From positions 1 through 64,000 of the forward strand of contig CAYZGU010000022.1 in NCBI GenBank assembly GCA_964478165.1: a stretch of DNA of 64,000 nt, written 5' to 3'. Position numbers and translations under genes: made by a program. Under the pieces are notes generated by a model. That model was not told the DNA's origin. It worked only from the letters and a program-made list of their open reading frames with translations, and ran no database searches. This stretch comes from CAYZGU01 sp964478165. GTDB taxonomy: Bacteria; Poribacteria; WGA-4E; JAJDTR01. Positions 8,894 to 18,666 of the stretch are shown here, piece by piece. Within the stretch, counting starts at the first letter, position 1. Every line of letters begins with the position of its first letter.

Positions 8894-11483
8894 GGACGTG
8901 CTGCTCCGTCAAATTCCCAAATCTCGTGGATTGACTTGTTCTTGAGATGTTTGCAGAGAATAGACGAGCCGAAAGTAATGAGTCTTAGAAGCTCCTTGGT
9001 GATGTTCGAAACCTTAGCCGCATGTTCTTGAAAACAGTGGGATAGCGTTAGCTGGACTATCGGGCCAATACGGGTCAAGATGGAATTTGGCTTTATCATG
9101 GTTACCCAAAAAACGTATTCCATCACATGATTGATTTGTTGGGTTGTTCTCGGTGTTTGACGCGGGAATAGCTGACAGTTCAGTGGTCTACTCACTACTG
9201 TCTGGTGCTAACACTGGGACAAAAGGCGAATTCTTGAACTCGATGGCGGGTAACGGATTCTCTGTTCGTTTGACGTCAGCGACCATAAGGCAGCAAAGTC
9301 AGGAAGTCTGACTAATGGGAAAAATCCGTCGATTTCAGGAATGGGGTTGATTTCTAATGTTTCTGGATGGATTATTAATTGTGTTCTGTTAGGACATGAG
9401 AGTAGGTTTTTCAAATAATGTTGTATTGGAATGGAATATGTGTGTTCGGTCTCAAAATTGACGAAGGTCACTATGTCGAACCTGTCAATCTTAATTCCAT
9501 CGTGGAAAGTCGCAGATGATGACGCGGCCATAGGTCCATGCATGTATAAGTGATAAGAATTTTATTCCGTTAGTCACTGAATGCTCCGTAGAGTATTCAA
9601 CCGACTGTCCACGGGCGGATCTAAGCCGAATACCGGAACGCAGTAGTATGCCGGGACATCCGCATGTCAATCCTAAATGAGAAGATTTTGGACAGGGTCA
9701 TGGTTGGTTAATATTTGCGTCCGGACCTTGGCGTTAGAGAAGAAATATCGTTGTTTGGGTCGTTTGCAACCACGCCAATTCTGTGTTTGACGTAATCGCG
9801 ATTCGACCAATGTGATTGTTTTCGTACGCCAAAATTCGGAGCCCGTGAGTTGTGCCATGTTACTTGGATGGAGTGATCTTACGTTTTTTCTAACACGAAA
9901 AGTGTTAATAATTATCGTCTAGTGCGATGCGGCGCTTCGGTGTATCGGCTCTTGCCGAGTATGTTGGAGATGTAGTGTTCTGCTCATAGGATTGGTGTGA
10001 TTCGCTGTAGTTGTTTTCCACATGGGGCACAAGCGCCAACGTCAGTCGGCATTGTGTTCGCATGCGCCATCTAACAACTGATTAAAAGAAGCAAAGGTTC
10101 AAGGAGGTTACCAAACCACAATTTGGATTGATCGCTATTGTTCCTACGGGTCTCCTTACAAAGCTGATTTGGTTTCTTTGTCAGCGATTCTCTTACCATT
10201 GACAGTCTTGGATTGACTGTGCTAGCATAGAAAAGATAAGTGGTGTAGGTCTGTTGAGCACAGTGGCGTGTGCTTCTAATGCCGTGAGTGCAAATCATCT
10301 GCCAGTGTAAACAGAATAGATTGCCACGACCCCACGGAATGTCTCATTTCAATCACCCTTTCTTTAAGCGAACTTCTTTTATTTATGGTGTACTCTTGAG
10401 TGGTGAGGTTCGCAGCTTAATGCAATGATTTTCCTGAATATACTGGCGCAAGATTCTAACGGCAGCGCCGTCTGTTGAATAGCAACGACAAGTTTTGGAA
10501 CTACTGACGGGCGAAAAAAACAGGCGCGGCTTGAGCTATTCGCCTAGACGCTAGGAGTCTATAATCACCGATGTGTAGATTCAGCAATCGTCCGCTTCCG
10601 ACGTTTCGTCAGGAAGTATTTGAAGATCGACAAGTTTCATTTGTATAACTCAATCCGAAAATGAACTTAAGCACTACGTTCAGCTAGTTCTGTCCTTGCT
10701 GGGGATTTGCATTCATGTAGGGATTAAGAGGATTTAACATTCTCAATAGACGACAAAGCAAAGAAGAGGTTACGAGCGGAAGTGTGAGTTTACGACGTTG
10801 GACCTGATGTCGCCATCCGTTCTGTGTCGGGGATAGCCAGCTAATTCGTCCATGCATCGATTCTTCCTATGCTACTCTCTCACGAATGTGGGTGGTAGGA
10901 TGGAATCATCTACGCTCGTCTGCGCAAACTGCGTTTAAAACGCCAAAACTCGGTTTTTGTCGACATCTTCAACTTTGTGAAGTTTTAGACGTCCGGTTGC
11001 TTTCCCGTGTCCACAGGTTTGATATACGTATTCCTAACGGAACTGGGTGGCCAGTTACTATACTCTTTTGTTCTTCTGTTGGAAATGCCATGTGTTTCCG
11101 GAAGTGGAATGTTATCAATTTTAGAGCCGTTGAGTAGGGCCTGCGGTTGGTTACGCAATCGTCCAGGTCTTTTGTCATGAGGACGAAAGCATCAATCCCG
11201 GGCTTGGGTGCGCATGCCGGGGGTTTGTCCTGGGTGTAACGAGAGGATTTAAGTTAGTGTAGGGTTCGTAACGTAAAGCTGTGGCGTGAGTGGAACCTTT
11301 AGTAATCTGGTTTGTAAGTAGCGTTTGGACCACAGTCATAGGGAGATTCGAAATTGGGCACAGGTTGATCAGGCGTTGGATTGAACAGATACTGACAGCC
11401 TGGTTTTTCGAATCTAGTGGGCGGGCGCCCGTTTAGCCGTTCAAGTGGTACGTCTGAAGGGACGCAATATAAACAAATATCTC
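8894..11483. other. 2.6-kb stretch without a recognisable gene
   Basis: This is the longest gene-poor stretch in the window. Two consecutive minus-strand frames (9208-9543 and 8881-9195) have somewhat protein-like translations and could be fragments of one decayed gene, but I recognise no domain. Plus-strand frames around 10886-11137 look like chance. No tRNA, RNase P, tmRNA or SRP signature was seen, and no long repeat. Confidence 0.5.
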
Positions 11484-13064
11484 TCAAACGAGCAATGGGA
11501 TATCGACTACGGGAGATTGTGTCTCCAATAGCGCCGATTCTAAGGTAGTTTTTAATTCATCGATTCTTTCAACTCGAAATCCGTCAAGTCCAAACGAGCC
11601 AGCAAGTTTAACGACGTCGGACTGTGCGTTCCGATGCTGATTACTGATGACGATTATGGGGATATCTATGTCGTAGCGAAGTGCCGTTGTGAGGTCGGAA
11701 GCGAGTAGCGAAAAGTCGTTAGAATCCGTTATAGCCAGGACCTGACGGTCGGGATGCGCGACTTTTGCACCGATTGCGGCTGGTAGGGCATATCCGGCCG
11801 CCCGCAGATCGCACGAGTGCAAGAGAGTACGTGACGAGTTTACATCAAAATGGGTGAGCATAAGATCTATGAGCAAATTACCACTTAGTCCCACAATTGA
11901 CTCTTCGTCCAAAACAGAGCGCAAGATGCACACAATCTCTTGGTTTGTATTACGGTGGCTACCGGGGATGACGAACGATTGGAGCTTCCGCGTGGGAATC
12001 TTCCACTCGTTTTGGGTTTCTAGTTCTTCCTCTTCTATGACTCTAATTATTTGTCCAAGCGCAGTTTTCGCATCAGCCACAATGCCAATCCGAACTGGGT
12101 AATTTCGTCCAATTGCCTTTTCTTCAATATCAATTTGAACTAGATCCTTGGGCAATTGTAGCTGCCAATTCTCTGCTGTGCGCTGTGACAAGCTGCATCC
12201 GATGGACAATACAGCGTTGGCTTGTTCGACGAGCGCAGACACAGAATCGTCGCCTACAGCTCCGATTAGTCCCGCTGAGAGTGGATGCGTTGACGGAATG
12301 ATGCCTTTGCTCATAGGAGTAACGAATACTGGCGCCTTCAAAATTTCGGCGAGTTGGACGAGCTCCATACCTGCGCCTGCGGACACAACACCGCCGCCTG
12401 CGATGATGATTGGATACTTTGCATAAGTTAGCATTTCTGCGGCAAGCGTGTTGAGGTGTGAAGCGAGCATATTGAGGTATGATGCGAGTGGTGCGCTTCG
12501 CGAGACACTTCCTTTTGACGGGTAAAATTCTGCTAACTCACTTTCTAAAGTGTCAAATGGAATTTCGAGATGAACAGGTCCTGGCCTTCCCAGTTCTAGA
12601 AATTCGAGCGCTTGGCCAATCGTGCGCCTAATTTCCTCGGGATTTTCAACTCGCCAATTCCATTTCGTGACAGAATCAAATAGTTTCTGAAGATCGACAT
12701 GGTCCGAAGGCTGGCGGTGTCGACTGACAGGTGTTTGGGAAGGTGAGTCGTCAGCAAATAATTGCTCGGTGATTAGCAACAAAGGAACATTATCGGCATA
12801 GGCGGCGGCGATACCAGCGGCCGCGCAGACCGAGGCGTGTCCGCCAAATAGATGACAAACGCCGATGTTTCCTGTGGCGCGTGAGTAACCGTCAGCCATT
12901 AAAGAGGCAGCTTGTGCTGATTGAGCTGAGACGTACTGGATTTTGTCAGATCTTTCGACCGCGTCATAGATTCTTGAAATCCCCTCGTCTGGCAGTCCAA
13001 AGATATGATTGACTCCATGCAATTCCAATAGCTCAACGATTAAGTTGTCACCTGTTATTGACAA
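11484..13064 (-). CDS. ThDP-dependent acetolactate-synthase-like enzyme, degenerate active site
   Basis: The protein (526 aa) has the three-domain layout of the acetolactate synthase/benzoylformate decarboxylase superfamily. There is an N-terminal PYR domain containing ADGYSRATG, a middle domain with IIIAGGGVVSAGAG, and a C-terminal PP domain with GYALPAAIGA. Two hallmarks are altered. The catalytic Glu that normally precedes Q-x-A-A in the PYR domain is Ala (A50). The GDG that opens the ThDP/Mg motif is TDS (446-448), although its Asp and the distal Asn are kept. It may be a divergent carboligase or a pseudoenzyme. The frame extends upstream, but GGGAGG sits six bases before the TTG at 13064, which decides the start. 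It is divergent from an aminotransferase gene. Confidence 0.8.
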   Translation of the reverse strand: MSITGDNLIVELLELHGVNHIFGLPDEGISRIYDAVERSDKIQYVSAQSAQAASLMADGYSRATGNIGVCHLFGGHASVCAAAGIAAAYADNVPLLLITEQLFADDSPSQTPVSRHRQPSDHVDLQKLFDSVTKWNWRVENPEEIRRTIGQALEFLELGRPGPVHLEIPFDTLESELAEFYPSKGSVSRSAPLASYLNMLASHLNTLAAEMLTYAKYPIIIAGGGVVSAGAGMELVQLAEILKAPVFVTPMSKGIIPSTHPLSAGLIGAVGDDSVSALVEQANAVLSIGCSLSQRTAENWQLQLPKDLVQIDIEEKAIGRNYPVRIGIVADAKTALGQIIRVIEEEELETQNEWKIPTRKLQSFVIPGSHRNTNQEIVCILRSVLDEESIVGLSGNLLIDLMLTHFDVNSSRTLLHSCDLRAAGYALPAAIGAKVAHPDRQVLAITDSNDFSLLASDLTTALRYDIDIPIIVISNQHRNAQSDVVKLAGSFGLDGFRVERIDELKTTLESALLETQSPVVDIPLLV

Positions 13065-13285
13065 TTCTCGCCTCCCGAGATGTAATCGTGCTGTTTGAAG
13101 CATCGAAAGCTGCAAATCGCCGTAATGGAGGGGATTGGCTTATCAAGCTTAACGCTTAGCGACATTGTGGATTAAGTGTAGCTAAGGCGCTATCTACGCA
13201 CCGATGCGTTATGCGTATCACAATCGTCCCTCTATTAATCTAGTATGAATTCCTGAGTGTGAGAACCTGGTTACCTGGAGGAATC

Positions 13286-14593
13286 ATGATACCATTGAGT
13301 CCTATGGCTGCCGAATTAAATGAGCAGCTTCAAACTGCCAATAGGCTGGTTTTTGAACTGCTCTCATCAGTTGGTAGAAGAATCTATCTTCCCAAAGGCA
13401 TTTTAACCCAGAGTACAGCTGCAGAGCAGCGAGCGAATCGCTTTAATGCAACCCGCGCATTTGCGCTTGAGGACGGTAGTGCGATGTTTTTGCCAAGCTC
13501 CTATGAATTTCTGTCAGCGCTCCCGCCAAATTCAGTTTATGCTTATGCTCCTGCGTTGGGCCAAGAAGAATTGCGCCATAAGTGGAAAACTAAACTAGTT
13601 GCTGACAACCCATCACTTGTGGGAAAGGCGTTCAGCACACCCATTGTTACGTGCGGAATGACGCACGGTTTCAGTTTAATCGGAGATCTATTTGTGGATA
13701 AGGGTGATAGAGTGATAATGCCTGATCGCATCTGGGGAAATTATCGACTGGTTTTCGAGACGAAGTATGAAGCTGAGATAATGACGCATCCTTTCTTCAA
13801 TGACGCAGGTGTATTTCACACCGAAGCGTTTGCGACGTCGCTCAGAAAGGCAGGAGAGCGGAGCCAGAAGATAATCGTGATCCTAAATTTCCCGCACAAT
13901 CCAACAGGGTACGCTGTTAGCGCGGAAGAAGCTGCGAGTGTGACACAAGCTATTGTCCGCGTTGCCGAAACTGGTGTTCAGGTTCTTGTCTTGGTTGACG
14001 ATGCTTATTTTGGTTTGTGGTACGATAATCATGTATTGCGAGAATCACTTTTCGGCTGGTTGATTGGCCTTCATCCCAATGTTTTGGCGATTAAGATTGA
14101 TGGGGCCACGAAAGAGGAGTACGCCTGGGGATTGCGTGTGGGATTTCTTAGCTTCGGCCTTGACGAGAATGTCATGAAAGTGCTAGAAGAAAAAATTACT
14201 GGTTTAATTCGCGCAAACACTTCTGGAACGTCTCAACTGTCGCAGACTCTTGTGCTCAAAGCAATGGATTCCCCCGGATATGCAGCGGAAAAGCAACGGA
14301 GATATGAAATTCTGAGGTCGCGATTCATGAAGGTGAAAGAGGTTGCGTACAACCATGAATACGAGGATCTGTGGGATGTATACCCGTTTCACGCGGGCTA
14401 TTTTATGTGTATACGCCTTAAATCAGGAGACGCTGAGACGGTGCGCCAATGCCTGCTTCAAGAGCATGGGACTGGTGTCATTTCTCTTGGAAACAAGGAC
14501 CTCCGTATTGCGTATTCTTGTGTTGAGGAGGAGAGTATTGAGATGCTCTTTGACGCTATTGCTGATGCGGCACGGTCTTGCTTGGATTGTTGA
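13286..14593 (+). CDS. PLP-dependent aminotransferase, class I
   Basis: This is a fold-type I aminotransferase of about 435 aa. The PLP-site motifs seen are NFPHNPTGY (carboxylate/ring contact), VDDAYFGLWY (Asp and Tyr of the cofactor pocket), the candidate Schiff-base lysine in IDGATKEEY, and GLRVGF carrying the substrate-binding Arg. It resembles aspartate/aromatic-type aminotransferases, and the substrate is unknown. A GTG lies nine codons upstream, but GGAGGA immediately precedes the ATG at 13286, so that start is preferred although the spacing (3-4 bases) is short. It is divergent from the ThDP enzyme, so the two may share a regulatory region and a pathway, perhaps keto-acid/amino-acid interconversion. 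It ends 1 bp from the convergent small membrane protein gene. Confidence 0.85.
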   Translation: MIPLSPMAAELNEQLQTANRLVFELLSSVGRRIYLPKGILTQSTAAEQRANRFNATRAFALEDGSAMFLPSSYEFLSALPPNSVYAYAPALGQEELRHKWKTKLVADNPSLVGKAFSTPIVTCGMTHGFSLIGDLFVDKGDRVIMPDRIWGNYRLVFETKYEAEIMTHPFFNDAGVFHTEAFATSLRKAGERSQKIIVILNFPHNPTGYAVSAEEAASVTQAIVRVAETGVQVLVLVDDAYFGLWYDNHVLRESLFGWLIGLHPNVLAIKIDGATKEEYAWGLRVGFLSFGLDENVMKVLEEKITGLIRANTSGTSQLSQTLVLKAMDSPGYAAEKQRRYEILRSRFMKVKEVAYNHEYEDLWDVYPFHAGYFMCIRLKSGDAETVRQCLLQEHGTGVISLGNKDLRIAYSCVEEESIEMLFDAIADAARSCLDC

Positions 14594-14594
14594 G

Positions 14595-14921
14595 TCATTT
14601 TCGATTTTTCAAATGTAGCTTTGTGGTCTTGTTCAAAACCCCGTTTCGAAAGAAATATTGTTGGTTTCCGTACCACTCCACCCTCCAGCAGTCGAACCCG
14701 CGTTTGTATTCGACGATGCGATCTGGTGCTCCGAGGCTATTGTGTAATTTTCTGGTTGTGCGGATGTCCTGCTTTACGAGATATCTCGTAAAAATGGTCA
14801 CACCAGAGAGAATTGCCACCAATACTAGTTTTCCCCCTGTTTTCGGCGAAATGCTGTGTGTGACAGGAACAAGTGTTAGAATAAGCGCTATGATGAGTGT
14901 ACAGCATATCAGTTGCTTCAT
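14595..14921 (-). CDS. small membrane protein of unknown function
   Basis: The protein (108 aa) has two hydrophobic segments (about residues 4-22 and 31-47), followed by a basic, aromatic-rich soluble tail of about 60 residues containing LGAPDRIVEY and a W-x-V-E-W-Y-G pattern. I do not recognise a family, although such short tails with LG-x-P...Y-x-x-G occur in small SmpA/OmlA-like and DUF proteins. It lies 47 bp downstream of the HEAT-repeat lipoprotein gene on the same strand, so the two are probably co-transcribed. No clear ribosome binding site is visible. Confidence 0.55.
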   Translation of the reverse strand: MKQLICCTLIIALILTLVPVTHSISPKTGGKLVLVAILSGVTIFTRYLVKQDIRTTRKLHNSLGAPDRIVEYKRGFDCWRVEWYGNQQYFFRNGVLNKTTKLHLKNRK

Positions 14922-14968
14922 TAATGTGTTTTATAGTACGAGATTTTTTCCGTATGTGAGAGGGGTAA

Positions 14969-17900
14969 CTATTCACAAAGTGCGAGCGCCGATGAAGCTG
15001 CAAGTTTAATTGGTTCGCCCTCCCACCGGTCTTTAATCCGTTCGAGCATCTTGGGAGCTACAAAGGCAGGTAGCTGAAAAGGTTTTGCAGCTCCGACGAA
15101 GGCTTCCCACGACCAATTCCGTTTCAATTCATCGCCTGTCTCAGTGATTTCTTCTATGGCGACGATGTATTCTGTTTTGTCAGCGATGCGGCGAGCTAGT
15201 GCTCCAGCTGCGCGTGGGTCGCCGATTTCACCGAGGGCTTCAGCCGCTTTTACCCGAGCGGATGTTTTTGCTAAGGCGTTCGTGGTTGCTTTAAGATACA
15301 AACCACGATTCTCAAGAATTTGTATCAATTTTGGCACTGCACTTGTGCTCTTCAATTGCCCCAATGCTGTGATTGTGTTAGTGTAAATTGTGGCATTTTC
15401 GGTCCTTAAAGTGTCTATGGGTAGTAAACTCTCAGGGATCTTGCTTTTGTCCTTTCCCAATACGGTTCCTGTGTCCAGAATTTTGAGAAGCTCCGGTTCA
15501 GCCATCTTATCGCCGATTAATCCAAGGGCAGCCACGCAGGCGGCTCGTACTGAAGCATATTCTAATGGATTCTGAAGTAACATGATGAGTTTGGCGACGG
15601 ATTTGGTGTTCTTCAGAATTCCGAGTGCTGCGGCGGCTTTTTCACGGATTTCTGCACTCTCATCATCGAGCGCATGCATCAGTGGAGCAGACGCACGATC
15701 GTCAAGTAGCGTTCCTAATGTGGTAGCGGCCTCCGCGCGAATCGACTTGTACTCGGTTTCGTCTTCAAGCACTTTTATCAGTTCATCAACGGAACTGGGG
15801 TCTTTATTGGTGACCAGTGCAGAAACTGCTGCTTTGCGAACGATGGGGCTTGTGTGTGTTAACTCCGAATGAAACGTGGAGGTAAGAGTTTTAGCTTCAT
15901 CGAGATGTTCGAGTTCGCCTAGCGTTTCTACCAGTGCCCAGCGCGTCCACTCATCATCCGCAGATTTGAGTGCGTTTTGAATTAGACCTGCCGTGATTAG
16001 TCCACCGCCAATCTTTAAAGACGCAGTTGTTTCAGCCATAACGGCGTCAACCTCGTGCTTGTCTTCGAACGAGCCCAGGCCCTTTTTCAACACATCGACC
16101 AAGCCCGAATCTGATTGTTTCGTATTTAGCGCGCGCAACGCAATTGCTGCTTCCCTTCGCGCAGATTCATATCTGTCTCTTTTTTGAATGGTGAGCAAGG
16201 GGACGATTATGCGTGCGTCTCCGATTTTTCCTAAAGCCTTTGCAGCTTCCTGTCGTACGATTCCTTGTTCATCTTTTAGTGCGCTCAGCAGGTCCGAAAC
16301 GGCAGATTTTCCGCTAAGCACTCCCAGGGCTTGAGCCGCACTGCTACGAACGGTAGCGCGCTCATCATTATTGAGGGCTGAGATAATGGCTTCTGTCACC
16401 TGGTTACTTCTGCTGTAGATGTGGAGATTTGGCCCATGTTTCCTGCAGTGATAATGCTGTTGGTTCTCCCTGTCTGTTAGAATCCAGATTTCAGCTGGTT
16501 TTTCAACGGAGACGGTGATATTTTGACCAAGTGCGATGCCATTCGTTCTGAATTCTTGTCCCAATTCCTCTGGTATGTTGCTTTTGTCCAGATCGTCCTG
16601 GTATTCAATCAATTGAGTGCTATCAAACAAGAGCTCTCCTTTGATTTTTCCTAGTGTTAGCGCCACCTCACTCCGCACAAGACTTGGAATTGACTTTAAT
16701 TCTCCCCACGTGCGGTACACCGGTTGTGGGTAGTCAGAAGTCCATTCAATCTGTAAAGTTTGAATCGCTGTTCGGAAGGCGTCTAGGGATTTGTAGCGGC
16801 GTTTCATGTGTCGCTGAAAATCTTTAATTTCATCATATTGCGTCGACAAAATCCATAAGAGGGCTGGGATAGATTCCTGGGCTTTAATTTCTCCAAGCGC
16901 TTTAACTGACCCTTTTCGAATAACTGGAGTGGTCTCGTCGCTCAACATCATTAGCATCAAGGGTTGGACCGATTTCATTGACTTCAATTGTCCTAGAGAT
17001 GAGATTGCAGTCGTTCGAACTGTTTCACGTTGCTGTTTGTCTATCGCCAGGCTGGTGAGGCCTTGAACAACTTCATCCGTGTTTACGTTAATCTGTCCAA
17101 GTGCGATAGCCGCGTTCGTGGCGGTGGTTTCATCGAGTCTAAGAGCATCGGTCAAGGCAGCGATGACGGTATTTTTCGGCCCTCTTGCTCTCATCTCTCC
17201 CAGGCCCGCGGCGGCATGGGCTTTGGCTTCCTTTCGTTCCCGGCTATTTTTGAGAACTTCCATCAATGGTTTAATCGCTCGGCGATCTCCAATTCGGCTT
17301 AGTGCTTGCGTCGCACTTATTCGAATTTCATCTGATTGATGTTCGAGCGATAGGACAAGATGAGGAACCGCTGTTCCACCCATTACGACTAATGCATCAA
17401 GCGCTTCACCATGCAAGTCATCGTCCGTCAAAAGCTTGATTAAGGAGCTAATTGCGGCTTCAGCTTTTAAGGTCCCAAGAACTTGTATTGCTGCTTTTTG
17501 AGTGCCTATCCGACGGTTTTTCAACCGCGCGTCATCAATGAAGGCATTTGCGATATATTGATGTTCTTCCAAAAATTCTGCATTTTTATCAGGAAGAACC
17601 TCTCTGCCACGTGAATCAAGAACCTGGATTAGGGGGCCAATTGACGGACTTCCCAGTCGGATAAGGGCCGCGATGGCGCTATTTTTCACGTGGAAATTCG
17701 CATCAGCGAGTAAGCGGATGAGATCTCCAATGCCATTTTCTGCCTTCAACTGACCGAGTAGCTTTGCGGCATGGGTGCGCGCTTGGGTAGAATTGCTACG
17801 GGTCGCAAGTCGGAGGGCGGGGATAGTGGCTCGGCCTTTCAACTTTTCTAGTGCAATTATCACACTGTAGATTACATCTGGTGATTCACTCTTGTTTCTG

Positions 17901-18574
17901 AGTACAGATTCAAAAATCGGAATCAATCCTGAACGATTTAGATTCCCAAGATGTTTTATTGCGCTCTGCCTGATTCGGGGATCTGGACTCTGGATGGATC
18001 GAATTAGTAGTTTTACGACTGTATCGTCTTTGACAGCTCCTTGAATTAGTCGTGCTGCAGTTTGACGAGGTTCTGGCTGAAAGCATTTCTGCGATTCCAA
18101 TAGGGCAGTGATAATCAGAGGATCTGTTTGGTCTACCAATTTTTCCAACAAAAGAGAATCTTGTTCTAAGGATGCTGCGAACGAGTGTGCCAGGAATCCT
18201 CCGATGGAGTTTCTCGATCGGATTAGCCTTTCCTGCCGATCTAATTCGTCGGAATCTGGGTCCTCCATGTTAGTGATTTCCTGGATCTGTTGATTCAGAG
18301 TCTCTAGACGATTCATTACTGTTATAAGTCCTCTTTGCCAAGTCCCTGCGTTTGCACTGACTCGCAATTCAAGTAGTAGATTAAGGCATTGCGCTTCGAG
18401 TTGAGTGGCATCGCTTGCGAGGGCCTTTTCTACTGCTGATTGAACGGCGGTGTAATCAGATTTTGCGATGGCTAATCGAGCGTCAAGAATGTCCCTGTCT
18501 TCTTTCTCCCCACAACTGGCGAAGACGCCTATTGTCAATACAATATTGATGGATAAGAGGATTCTCTGTTTCAT
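14969..18574 (-). CDS. large HEAT/PBS-lyase-repeat lipoprotein
   Basis: The protein (1201 aa) begins with a lipoprotein signal (hydrophobic stretch, then F-A-S-C with Cys at residue 21). The rest is dominated by about twenty HEAT or PBS-lyase-type repeats, each roughly 30 residues with the pattern A-x-x-A-L-G-x-[LI]. Examples are AAKALGKIGDARIIVPLL and AAAALGILKNTKSVAKLI. A non-repeat insertion near residues 610-720 interrupts the solenoid. HEAT solenoids bind partner proteins, so I infer a periplasmic, membrane-tethered scaffold. Partners are unknown. GGAG lies 9 bases before the ATG. It is the distal gene of a minus-strand run after glyQS (93 bp gap). Confidence 0.9.
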   Translation of the reverse strand: MKQRILLSINIVLTIGVFASCGEKEDRDILDARLAIAKSDYTAVQSAVEKALASDATQLEAQCLNLLLELRVSANAGTWQRGLITVMNRLETLNQQIQEITNMEDPDSDELDRQERLIRSRNSIGGFLAHSFAASLEQDSLLLEKLVDQTDPLIITALLESQKCFQPEPRQTAARLIQGAVKDDTVVKLLIRSIQSPDPRIRQSAIKHLGNLNRSGLIPIFESVLRNKSESPDVIYSVIIALEKLKGRATIPALRLATRSNSTQARTHAAKLLGQLKAENGIGDLIRLLADANFHVKNSAIAALIRLGSPSIGPLIQVLDSRGREVLPDKNAEFLEEHQYIANAFIDDARLKNRRIGTQKAAIQVLGTLKAEAAISSLIKLLTDDDLHGEALDALVVMGGTAVPHLVLSLEHQSDEIRISATQALSRIGDRRAIKPLMEVLKNSRERKEAKAHAAAGLGEMRARGPKNTVIAALTDALRLDETTATNAAIALGQINVNTDEVVQGLTSLAIDKQQRETVRTTAISSLGQLKSMKSVQPLMLMMLSDETTPVIRKGSVKALGEIKAQESIPALLWILSTQYDEIKDFQRHMKRRYKSLDAFRTAIQTLQIEWTSDYPQPVYRTWGELKSIPSLVRSEVALTLGKIKGELLFDSTQLIEYQDDLDKSNIPEELGQEFRTNGIALGQNITVSVEKPAEIWILTDRENQQHYHCRKHGPNLHIYSRSNQVTEAIISALNNDERATVRSSAAQALGVLSGKSAVSDLLSALKDEQGIVRQEAAKALGKIGDARIIVPLLTIQKRDRYESARREAAIALRALNTKQSDSGLVDVLKKGLGSFEDKHEVDAVMAETTASLKIGGGLITAGLIQNALKSADDEWTRWALVETLGELEHLDEAKTLTSTFHSELTHTSPIVRKAAVSALVTNKDPSSVDELIKVLEDETEYKSIRAEAATTLGTLLDDRASAPLMHALDDESAEIREKAAAALGILKNTKSVAKLIMLLQNPLEYASVRAACVAALGLIGDKMAEPELLKILDTGTVLGKDKSKIPESLLPIDTLRTENATIYTNTITALGQLKSTSAVPKLIQILENRGLYLKATTNALAKTSARVKAAEALGEIGDPRAAGALARRIADKTEYIVAIEEITETGDELKRNWSWEAFVGAAKPFQLPAFVAPKMLERIKDRWEGEPIKLAASSALALCE

Positions 18575-18666
18575 GCGTCAGACTCCTTAATTGATTGGAT
18601 ACGTGTGAAATCAAACCTGCAAAAGAGAAACGTTCAAATCTTGCCATCTTGACAGTTCCCTGTCTT

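Noticed and set aside
8881..9543. Two consecutive minus-strand frames with protein-like translations
   Set aside because: No domain can be named and no promoter or ribosome site supports them. Possibly a decayed gene.
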